Assembly (NCBI GenBank): GCA_902599315.1
Contig: CACKEY010000004.1
Span: 62,001 to 126,000 of the forward strand
DNA length: 64,000 bases
Source of the DNA: an uncultured SAR86 cluster bacterium
Lineage (GTDB): Bacteria; Pseudomonadota; Gammaproteobacteria; Magnimaribacterales; D2472
Direction of reading: 5' to 3'
The notes under the pieces were generated by a model. That model had not been told where the DNA came from, ran no database searches, and saw only the letters and a program-made list of their open reading frames with translations. Below, in pieces: positions 55,411 through 64,000 of the stretch (position 1 is the first letter of the stretch; every line of letters begins with the position of its first letter). Made by a program: the position numbers and the translations under genes.

Positions 55411-56238
55411 TTATTTCCTTTTCGATCTTCTTCTTACAATTAGATCGTCAGTTCGTTGATTTTTCCTAGTTTTATATCCTTTTGTAGGAATACCCCAAGG
55501 AGTTGATGGGTGCCTGCCACCAGAAGTTCTTCCTTCTCCCCCTCCATGTGGATGATCAACTGGGTTCATTGCTACACCCCTTACGGTAGGTCTAACCCCT
55601 CTCCATCTTTTAGCTCCAGCCTTACCCAGCGATCTTAAATTGTTTTCTTGATTCGAAACAGATCCTAAAGTAGCCTTACAAGCTGATAAAATCTTTCTCA
55701 TTTCGCCAGATTGCAATCTTAAAGTTGCATAAATTCCTTCTTTGGCAACTAGTCTTGCAGATGCGCCAGCACTTCTTGCGATCTGAGCTCCCTTTCCAGG
55801 TTTCATTTCAATGCAATGAATTGTTGTTCCTAAAGGAATGTTAACTAATTTCATGCAATTACCTGCTTTCATCTCTGTTTGCTCTGCAGAAAGCACCGGA
55901 TCGCCAACTTTAATTTTATTGGGAGCGATAATATATCTCCTCTCACCGTCAGCATATTTAAGTAAAGCTAGATGAGCAGATCTATTAGGATCATATTCAA
56001 CTCTTTCTACAACAGCCGGTACATCTAATTTATCTCGTTTGAAGTCAATCACTCTGTAGTGTTGCTTGTGGCCCCCGCCTCGATGTCTTACAGTTATTCT
56101 ACCGTTATTATTTCTTCCACCATTTTTTGATTTTTTTTCAAGCAGAGCTTTTTGAGGCCGACCCTTATAAAGATCAGATTTAATCGAGATTACGCCCCTT
56201 CTTCCTGGACTAGTTGGTTTAGCTTTGATTACAGCCAT
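55411..56238 (-). CDS. rplB: 50S ribosomal protein L2
   Basis: [43 protein letters not shown]. Confidence 0.99.
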   Translation of the reverse strand: MAVIKAKPTSPGRRGVISIKSDLYKGRPQKALLEKKSKNGGRNNNGRITVRHRGGGHKQHYRVIDFKRDKLDVPAVVERVEYDPNRSAHLALLKYADGERRYIIAPNKIKVGDPVLSAEQTEMKAGNCMKLVNIPLGTTIHCIEMKPGKGAQIARSAGASARLVAKEGIYATLRLQSGEMRKILSACKATLGSVSNQENNLRSLGKAGAKRWRGVRPTVRGVAMNPVDHPHGGGEGRTSGGRHPSTPWGIPTKGYKTRKNQRTDDLIVRRRSKRK

Positions 56239-56240
56239 GA

Positions 56241-56543
56241 TTAACTAATTCCCTCAAATTGGATTTCAGAACCTTCCCTTAGAGCAACATAGGCTTTCTT
56301 GTAATCCGATCTTTTATATATACCGAATCTATTTCTTTTTGTTTTTCCTTTTTGTGTTGAAGTAGTAACGCTATCCACCTTTACATCAAATAAATCTTCA
56401 ACAGCTTTTTTTATTTCTAATTTTGTTGAAGATATGTCTACCTTAAATACAACTTGATTCATGCTTCCAACAGATGTAGCTTTCTCAGTAATATATGGAG
56501 AATGAATTAATGTAAGTAATTTTTCTTTATTCATTAGACCCAA
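56241..56543 (-). CDS. rplW: 50S ribosomal protein L23
   Basis: [42 protein letters not shown]; start could be the later Met at 56534. Confidence 0.96.
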   Translation of the reverse strand: MGLMNKEKLLTLIHSPYITEKATSVGSMNQVVFKVDISSTKLEIKKAVEDLFDVKVDSVTTSTQKGKTKRNRFGIYKRSDYKKAYVALREGSEIQFEGIS

Positions 56544-57145
56544 GCCTCAATTAATTTAAATGCAGCAGGAGTAACTGCAACTTTTTCAGATCTTAACAAA
56601 ATAACAGGATTGATTTCTTTTACTGTAACAATATCTACATGAGGAATATTTCGAGCAGAGAGATATAAATTTGTATCCATTTCGTCAAGAATTATGAGAA
56701 CATTTTTGAGATTAAATTGCTCTAGGAAATTATTCATTTCTTTAGTTTTTGGTGCTTCAAATTTTGGCTGCTCAATAGCTACCAAACGCTCTTGTCTATG
56801 TAATTCAGAAAATATGGAGCTTATTGCCGCCCTATACATTTTCTTATTGATTTTTTTTGAATAGTCTCTTGGTGTAGATGCAAAGGCAACTCCACCTCCC
56901 CTCCATATAGGGCTTCGAATTGTTCCTGCTCTTGCTCGACCTGTGCCTTTTTGACGATATGGTTTTTTACCACCCCCTCTTACTTCTGATCTAGTCTTTT
57001 GTTTATGAGAGCCCTGTCTAGATCCAGCCAAATAAGTTACTACGGCTTGATGAACAAGTGTTTCATTAAAATCTTTACCAAATGTAGTTTCAGAAATCTG
57101 AACGTCAGTTTTTTTATTTTCGATATTTAGTAAATCTAATTTCAT
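56534..57145 (-). CDS. rplD: 50S ribosomal protein L4
   Basis: [46 protein letters not shown]. Confidence 0.98.
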   Translation of the reverse strand: MKLDLLNIENKKTDVQISETTFGKDFNETLVHQAVVTYLAGSRQGSHKQKTRSEVRGGGKKPYRQKGTGRARAGTIRSPIWRGGGVAFASTPRDYSKKINKKMYRAAISSIFSELHRQERLVAIEQPKFEAPKTKEMNNFLEQFNLKNVLIILDEMDTNLYLSARNIPHVDIVTVKEINPVILLRSEKVAVTPAAFKLIEAWV

Positions 57146-57768
57146 TTTTGCTTCACAGCATTAGTAATTTTTAGTGTCGAGCCATTAAACCCTGGCACAG
57201 CACCTTTAACATAAAGCAAATTATTTTGAACATCTGCTCCCATTAGTTCCAAGCTTTGTATGGTCTTTTTTTCATGCCCCATATGACCTGACATTTTTTT
57301 TCCTTTCCAAACTCTTCCAGGAGTTTGACATTGTCCAATTGAGCCATGAGCTCTATGTGCAAGAGAATTACCATGTGTTGCATCTTGCATAGCAAAATTG
57401 TGTCTTTTAATAACGCCAGCATATCCCTTGCCTTTAGAAATTCCACTTACATCAACCATTTTTCCAATTTCAAATATATCTGCAGTTAGGTGATGTCCGA
57501 TTTTAAGCTCGCTAGTTTCTTCAGTTCTAAATTCAAATAATTCTCCGTTAGAAAGGTTTTGTTTCTTAAAGAATTCTTTAGATGATTTTGTTAAATTTTT
57601 GGATGAATTCTTTGAAACAACAACGGCACTATATCCATGTTTTTCAGGCGTTTTTATATCAGCAACAAAATTGGCTGCAACTGAAATAACTGTTACTGGA
57701 ACTGAGGTGCCGTCTTCTTGAAAAAGTCTCGACATACCTGATTTTTTTCCAACTAAGCCTATGCTCAA
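57142..57768 (-). CDS. rplC: 50S ribosomal protein L3 (TTG start)
   Basis: [45 protein letters not shown]; start codon TTG at 57768 with GGAG upstream. Confidence 0.97.
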   Translation of the reverse strand: MSIGLVGKKSGMSRLFQEDGTSVPVTVISVAANFVADIKTPEKHGYSAVVVSKNSSKNLTKSSKEFFKKQNLSNGELFEFRTEETSELKIGHHLTADIFEIGKMVDVSGISKGKGYAGVIKRHNFAMQDATHGNSLAHRAHGSIGQCQTPGRVWKGKKMSGHMGHEKKTIQSLELMGADVQNNLLYVKGAVPGFNGSTLKITNAVKQK

Positions 57769-57833
57769 TTTAATCTCCTTTTATACGGGGCTTTAAACCC
57801 TCTATGGCCGCTAAGCGTTACAAAAGCAACAAA

Positions 57834-58145
57834 TTAGCCTAAACTAATTTGCACATCAACCCCAGAAGAAAGGTCAAGCTTCATTAAAGCGTCAACAGTT
57901 TTATCTGTAGGTTCTACTATATCCATAAGTCTTTTATATGTTCTTATTTCATATTGGTCTCTAGCATCTTTATCTTTATGCGGAGACGTTAAGATTGTTG
58001 TTCTTTCTTTCTTTACTGGCAAAGGAATTGGTCCCTTAACAATCGCACCAGTCTTTTTTGCAGTCTCAACAATTAACTTTGTTGAAGCATCAATTAAACG
58101 GTAGTCGAAAGCTTTTAATCGTATTCTAATTGATTGATTATCCAC
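57834..58145 (-). CDS. rpsJ: 30S ribosomal protein S10
   Basis: [29 protein letters not shown]. Confidence 0.98.
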   Translation of the reverse strand: MDNQSIRIRLKAFDYRLIDASTKLIVETAKKTGAIVKGPIPLPVKKERTTILTSPHKDKDARDQYEIRTYKRLMDIVEPTDKTVDALMKLDLSSGVDVQISLG

Positions 58146-58192
58146 TTTTTAACTAACCCCTTTAAATTTAAGCTTTATGCAAAATGTTGCGT

Positions 58193-58222
58193 ATTCTATG
58201 TCTCTAAAGCCCCTAATGTCAA
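58193..58222 (-). promoter_or_regulatory. sigma70-type promoter upstream of rpsJ (S10 operon)
   Basis: Minus strand TTGACA (58222-58217), 18-nt spacer, TAGAAT (58198-58193). Confidence 0.65.
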
Positions 58223-58252
58223 CATATTTAGAGGATTTATACGTTTATTGTT

Positions 58253-60346
58253 TTAGGAAGTTTTTAACTGCTCAGCAATGTTATTTGGAACTTCAGCATA
58301 CTTAAGAAATTCCATAGAAAAACTTGCTCTGCCTTGGGTAGCGGATCTTAAATCAGTTGCATAACCAAACATTTCAGATAAAGGCACTTCAGACCTAACA
58401 GTTTTACCTGTAGGAATTTCATCCATTCCTAAAATAATTCCTCTTCTTCTATTTAAATCCCCTACAACATCACCCATATGCTCTTCTGGAGTAACAACTT
58501 CCACAGCCATCATAGGCTCCAAAAGGACAGGATTAGCTTTTAAACAACCCTCTTTTAATGCCATAGATCCAGCAATTTTAAATGCCATCTCACTTGAATC
58601 AACATCGTGAAATGATCCATCATATAAGGTTGCTCTAAGCGCTAGTAGAGGATAACCAGCTATTACACCATTTTTCATCTGCTCTTGAATCCCCTTATCA
58701 ACAGCAGGAATGTATTCTTTGGGCACGACACCACCGACAATCTTATCTACAAATTCGTATTCATCGTCTAATCCAAGAGGCTCTAATTTAAGCCATACGT
58801 GTCCATATTGACCCTTCCCCCCGCTTTGCCTGACGAATTTTCCTTCTATATCGACTGATTCTCTTATAGTTTCTCGATAAGAAACCTGTGGCTTACCAAT
58901 ATTTGCTTCTACATCAAACTCTCTTCTCATTCTGTCAACCAAGACATCCAAATGAAGCTCGCCCATGCCAGAAATAATTGTTTGAGCAGACTCCTCATCA
59001 GTATGAACTCTAAATGAGGGATCTTCTTGAGCAAGTTTACCAAGAGCGACGCCCATCTTCTCTTGGTCTGATTTTGTTTTAGGCTCAACAGCTACTGAGA
59101 TTACAGGCTCGGGAAAGTCCATTCTCTCTAGCACCACCTGATCACCCAAATCACAAAGGGTATCCCCAGTTGTGACGTCTTTAAGGCCTATACATGCAGC
59201 AATATCACCGGCACGTATCTCTTTAATCTCATTACGATCATTTGAGTGCATTTGAACCATTCGTCCTACTCTTTCTTTCTTGGTCTTAGTAGAATTCATC
59301 ACTCCATCACCAACAGAAAGTACTCCAGAATAAACTCTTATAAAAGTTAAGGTTCCTACAAACGGATCGGTGGCAATTTTGAAAGCTAGTGCAGAAAAGG
59401 GTTCCTCATCAGAAGATGATCTACTTATTTCAACCTCTTCATCATCTGGCAATGATCCTTTGATTGCTTTAACTTCATTTGGAGCAGGTAAATATTCAAT
59501 TGCAGCATCTAAAACTGCTTGCACTCCTTTGTTTTTAAAAGCTGATCCACAAAAAGCGGGAACTATTTCATTTGCAAGAGTCCTAATTCTAATACCTTCT
59601 TTGATTTGTTCAGATGTTAGTTCTCCGTTTTCTAAGTATGTATCCATCAACTCCTCATTTGCTTCGGCTGCGCTTTCAACCATTGACTCCCTTAATGATT
59701 CACATGTACTTTGAACATCTGCTGGAATTTCTTGCTCCTCAAAAGTAAGCCCCTGGTCATCTTCATTCCAAAAAATTGCTTTCATTTTTACTAAATCAAC
59801 CACGCCCTTAAAATCATCTTCAGCTCCAATGTTGTATTGCATAGGCACAACATTTGCTTTTAACCTATCCTTGATCTGATCTGTTACCCTCGAAAAATCT
59901 GCTCCAGCTCTATCCATTTTATTTACGAAAACAATTCTAGGAACCTCATATCTATCAGCTTGGCGCCAAACTGTTTCTGATTGTGGCTCAACACCAGAAG
60001 TGCCGCAGAATACAACAACGGCGCCATCTAATACTCTTAAGGATCTTTCAACCTCAATAGTAAAATCTACGTGTCCTGGCGTATCAATAATGTTAATTCT
60101 ATGTTGAGGAAATTGTTGCTCCATGCCTGACCAAAAGCATGTTGTAGCGGCAGAGGTAATAGTAATACCTCTCTCTTGTTCCTGCTCCATCCAATCCATG
60201 GTTGCTGCTCCGTCATGAACTTCGCCAATTTTATGAGACAGCCCGGTATAAAAAAGAACTCTCTCAGTTGTCGTAGTTTTACCCGCATCAACGTGAGCAC
60301 AAATACCAATGTTTCTGTACTTACTAAGTTCAGTCTGTCTAGCCAT
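58253..60346 (-). CDS. fusA: elongation factor G
   Basis: [48 protein letters not shown]. Confidence 0.99.
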   Translation of the reverse strand: MARQTELSKYRNIGICAHVDAGKTTTTERVLFYTGLSHKIGEVHDGAATMDWMEQEQERGITITSAATTCFWSGMEQQFPQHRINIIDTPGHVDFTIEVERSLRVLDGAVVVFCGTSGVEPQSETVWRQADRYEVPRIVFVNKMDRAGADFSRVTDQIKDRLKANVVPMQYNIGAEDDFKGVVDLVKMKAIFWNEDDQGLTFEEQEIPADVQSTCESLRESMVESAAEANEELMDTYLENGELTSEQIKEGIRIRTLANEIVPAFCGSAFKNKGVQAVLDAAIEYLPAPNEVKAIKGSLPDDEEVEISRSSSDEEPFSALAFKIATDPFVGTLTFIRVYSGVLSVGDGVMNSTKTKKERVGRMVQMHSNDRNEIKEIRAGDIAACIGLKDVTTGDTLCDLGDQVVLERMDFPEPVISVAVEPKTKSDQEKMGVALGKLAQEDPSFRVHTDEESAQTIISGMGELHLDVLVDRMRREFDVEANIGKPQVSYRETIRESVDIEGKFVRQSGGKGQYGHVWLKLEPLGLDDEYEFVDKIVGGVVPKEYIPAVDKGIQEQMKNGVIAGYPLLALRATLYDGSFHDVDSSEMAFKIAGSMALKEGCLKANPVLLEPMMAVEVVTPEEHMGDVVGDLNRRRGIILGMDEIPTGKTVRSEVPLSEMFGYATDLRSATQGRASFSMEFLKYAEVPNNIAEQLKTS

Positions 60347-60372
60347 AATTGAAACCTATGAAATGTGATTAA

Positions 60373-61217
<845 letters not shown>

Positions 61218-61236
61218 AATTTCTTATTTGGACGCG

Positions 61237-61265
61237 ATTTTATAGACATGATTCACTATGGTCAA
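61237..61265 (-). promoter_or_regulatory. sigma70-type promoter upstream of rpsL (str operon)
   Basis: Minus strand TTGACC (61265-61260), 17-nt spacer, TAAAAT (61242-61237) in the 50-bp rpoC-rpsL gap. Confidence 0.6.
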
Positions 61266-61267
61266 CA

Positions 61268-64000
61268 TTATTCCTCGGTTTCTTGTAATTCTTGTCTTAA
61301 TGCTGCTTCAATATCATCCTCAGATAGCATTGATTCAGTTGAATCGCTAGCTTTCTTAGCCGCCATTTGATCATGGAACTCCATTCCAGTTCCAGCGGGT
61401 ATCAATCTTCCAACAACAACATTCTCTTTCAAACCTCTTAAGTAATCAATTTTACCTGTTACGGATGCCTCAGTAAGAACACGGGTAGTTTCTTGGAAAG
61501 ATGCAGCAGAAATAAATGAATTAGTAGTAAGTGAAGCTTTAGTGATTCCAAGTAATACTCTTTCAAAACGTGCAGGCTCTTTTTTTGCAGAAACAGCTTT
61601 AGTATTTTCTTCAATTAGCTCAGCATACTCAACTTGGTCGCCCTGAATAAACTTAGTATCTGCACCATCAACAATTAATGCCTTTCTAAGCATTTGACGT
61701 AAAATGGTTTCAATATGTTTATCATTGATAAGAACTCCTTGAAGTCTGTAGACGTCCTGAATTTCATTAACTATAAAATTAGTTAATTGAGGAATTCCTC
61801 TTAAACGCAGAATGTCATGAGGGCTCAGTGGCCCATCAGAAATAATGTCACCTTTTTCTATTCTCTCGCCCTCAAAAACTGTGAGAATTCTGTGTTTAGG
61901 AATTAGCATCTCAATATTTTGAGTTTTCTTAGTTGCCCCATCAGGAGTGATGACAAGCCTAACCTTACCTTTAGTTTCTTTACCAAATGCTATGATTCCA
62001 CTTTCTTCAGCAAGCACTGCTGCGTCTTTTGGCTTTCGTGCCTCAAAAAGATCTGCAACCCGTGGAAGGCCACCAGTAATATCTTTGGTTTTAGATCCTT
62101 CAAGTGGGATCCTTGCTAGGACTTCTCCTGCATGTAACTTCTTGCCATCTTTTAGATTAACTAAGGCTTTAGATGGTAATGAATAATTTGCAGGCGTTTT
62201 ATGCTCGCCCAATGGAACTGGCTTACCTTTTGAATCAACCAAAGCAATAGATGGAACTTTATCTTTTCCTGCAGAAGGTCTCTCAGCGACATCAATAACT
62301 TCAATGCTGCTAAGTCCAGTCAATTCATCTGTTTTTGAACGCACAGTTACGCCGTCATCTATGTCAGTAAATTGAACAATGCCCTCAACTTCACTAATGA
62401 TTGGACGAGTGTAAGGATCCCAACCAGCAATTTTTAGGCCTGGCTCAACATTAGTTTGATCCTTTACAAATAAAGTAGCTCCATAAATTATTTTATGCTG
62501 CTCTATCAATTTACCCTTTTCATCAATTAAAGTAACTTGGCTATTTCTTGAAACAACAACTTCTTGTTTATCTTTATTTGTTACAGTCTTAATGTCTGAA
62601 GAAAAGTTAATCATTCCAGCATTATTGACAACAATTGCATTATCTTCAGATGAACTTGATGCAGCTCCGCCGATATGGAAAGTACGCATGGTTAATTGAG
62701 TTCCAGGCTCACCAATTGATTGAGCAGCTACAACTCCAACAGCTTCTCCTCGATGTACTAAGTGACCTCTAGCCAAATCTCTACCGTAGCACTTAGCACA
62801 GACACCATAACTTGCTTCACATGTCATTGGTGATCTAACCTTTAAGGATGATATGTTTAGTTCATCAATTTTCTTAATCGATTCTTCATCAATGAGATGG
62901 CCAATTGAATACACTTCCTCTCCATCCGAATTAAAAATTGGCTCTGCAATGACCCTGCCCAATATTCTTTCTGTAAGTGGCTGAATGATATCTCCACCCT
63001 CGACAATAGATGAAACTACGATTGATTGATCAGTGCCACAATCATCCATTACAACAACTGAATCCATAGCAACATCACAAAGCCTTCTAGTTAGATAGCC
63101 TGAATTAGCTGTTTTCAAAGCTGTATCAGCAAGTCCTTTTCTCGCTCCGTGAGTGGATATAAAGTATTGAAGTACAGATAAACCTTCTCTAAAATTTGCA
63201 GTGATTGGAGTCTCAATAATAGATCCATCTGGCTTAGACATTAGACCTCTCATGCCTGAAAGCTGTCTTATCTGAGCAGGCGAACCCCTAGCTCCAGAGT
63301 CAGCATATATAAATACAGAATTAAATGAAGCCTGATCAACTTCTTTGCCCTCATTATCTGAGACTTGATCAGTGCTAATTTTTGTCATCATAGCCTTAGC
63401 AACTTTCTCATTTGCACGAGACCAGATATCAATTACTTTGTTATATCGCTCACCTTGAGTTACAAGGCCAGATTCATATTGAGATTCAATAGATTTTACC
63501 TCCTTTTCAGCTGCATCAATTATGGATGGTTTTTCCTCAGGAATGACAAAGTCGTCAACACCAATCGAAGATCCAGATCTAGTTGAATGCTCAAAGCCAA
63601 GATACATTAGTTGATCAGCAAAAATAACAGTATCTTTGAGTCCAGCCTTTCTATAAGAAATATCAATTAAATTAGAAACAGATTTCTTATCTAATGTTTT
63701 GTTTACATTGTCAAAACCAACCTCAATAGGTGTAATTCTCCAAACCAATACTCTGCCAACAGTAGTGTCTTCTAAAAAAGTACCTTTATCAGCATTAGTT
63801 ATCCTAACTCTGATATTTGCATGTATATCTATAGTTTCCGATTCATACGCTCTTAGCACCTCATCAGGATTGCTAAAAACCCTTCCATCTCCCTTTACAT
63901 TAACTTTATCTCGAGTCATATAGTAAAGACCCAATACAATATCTTGAGTAGGATTGATTATTGGCTCTCCATTGGCTGGCGATAAAATATTATTTGTTGA
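61268..64000 (-). CDS. rpoC: RNA polymerase subunit beta' (C-terminal part; 5' end outside window)
   Basis: [48 protein letters not shown]; frame stays open to 64000 (…[29 protein letters not shown]), so track start 63934 is internal. Confidence 0.98.
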   Translation of the reverse strand, partial: STNNILSPANGEPIINPTQDIVLGLYYMTRDKVNVKGDGRVFSNPDEVLRAYESETIDIHANIRVRITNADKGTFLEDTTVGRVLVWRITPIEVGFDNVNKTLDKKSVSNLIDISYRKAGLKDTVIFADQLMYLGFEHSTRSGSSIGVDDFVIPEEKPSIIDAAEKEVKSIESQYESGLVTQGERYNKVIDIWSRANEKVAKAMMTKISTDQVSDNEGKEVDQASFNSVFIYADSGARGSPAQIRQLSGMRGLMSKPDGSIIETPITANFREGLSVLQYFISTHGARKGLADTALKTANSGYLTRRLCDVAMDSVVVMDDCGTDQSIVVSSIVEGGDIIQPLTERILGRVIAEPIFNSDGEEVYSIGHLIDEESIKKIDELNISSLKVRSPMTCEASYGVCAKCYGRDLARGHLVHRGEAVGVVAAQSIGEPGTQLTMRTFHIGGAASSSSEDNAIVVNNAGMINFSSDIKTVTNKDKQEVVVSRNSQVTLIDEKGKLIEQHKIIYGATLFVKDQTNVEPGLKIAGWDPYTRPIISEVEGIVQFTDIDDGVTVRSKTDELTGLSSIEVIDVAERPSAGKDKVPSIALVDSKGKPVPLGEHKTPANYSLPSKALVNLKDGKKLHAGEVLARIPLEGSKTKDITGGLPRVADLFEARKPKDAAVLAEESGIIAFGKETKGKVRLVITPDGATKKTQNIEMLIPKHRILTVFEGERIEKGDIISDGPLSPHDILRLRGIPQLTNFIVNEIQDVYRLQGVLINDKHIETILRQMLRKALIVDGADTKFIQGDQVEYAELIEENTKAVSAKKEPARFERVLLGITKASLTTNSFISAASFQETTRVLTEASVTGKIDYLRGLKENVVVGRLIPAGTGMEFHDQMAAKKASDSTESMLSEDDIEAALRQELQETEE

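Noticed and set aside
63365-63923. Plus-strand ORFs within rpoC
   Set aside because: Antisense to well-conserved rpoC with no supporting features.

Overview
AT-rich, densely packed bacterial chromosome segment with core gammaproteobacterial gene order; gene content and streamlining suggest a marine SAR86-like lineage (inference, not tested). No transposon, prophage, CRISPR array or tRNA gene was recognised. Main blocks: (i) accessory operon 641-3988 (LLM-class oxidoreductase, HupE/UreJ-like membrane protein, GNAT-parvulin fusion) next to a partial astA-like gene; (ii) gpx, rimI, a divergent holD candidate, leuA; (iii) a long minus-strand run fur / grpE-dnaK-dnaJ-dapB-rpsB-tsf-pyrH-frr-uppS-cdsA-dxr-rseP-bamA-skp-lpxD-fabZ-lpxA-lpxB-rnhB-dnaE-accA-tilS-echA; (iv) bamE, ratA, NSS transporter, smpB and ssrA (tmRNA); (v) rpsT, obgE-rpmA-rplU, ispB-fabA-fabB, ssb/uvrA; (vi) a contiguous alpha-spc-S10-str ribosomal protein supercluster running to the 5'-truncated rpoC. 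Most of the window is ordinary core genome. The items most worth checking are: bamA split by one extra base at a T7 run that creates a UUU-UGA stop; the GNAT-TM-parvulin fusion in a three-gene overlapping operon with a HupE-like protein; a cryptic HolD (psi) candidate; a sigma32-type promoter before grpE overlapped by a CIRCE-like-spaced but non-CIRCE inverted repeat; a structured rpsB leader with a mis-called start codon; an acidic tail on S2; and an S10 operon with its own promoter, no room for a full L4-type leader, and no tuf in the str operon.
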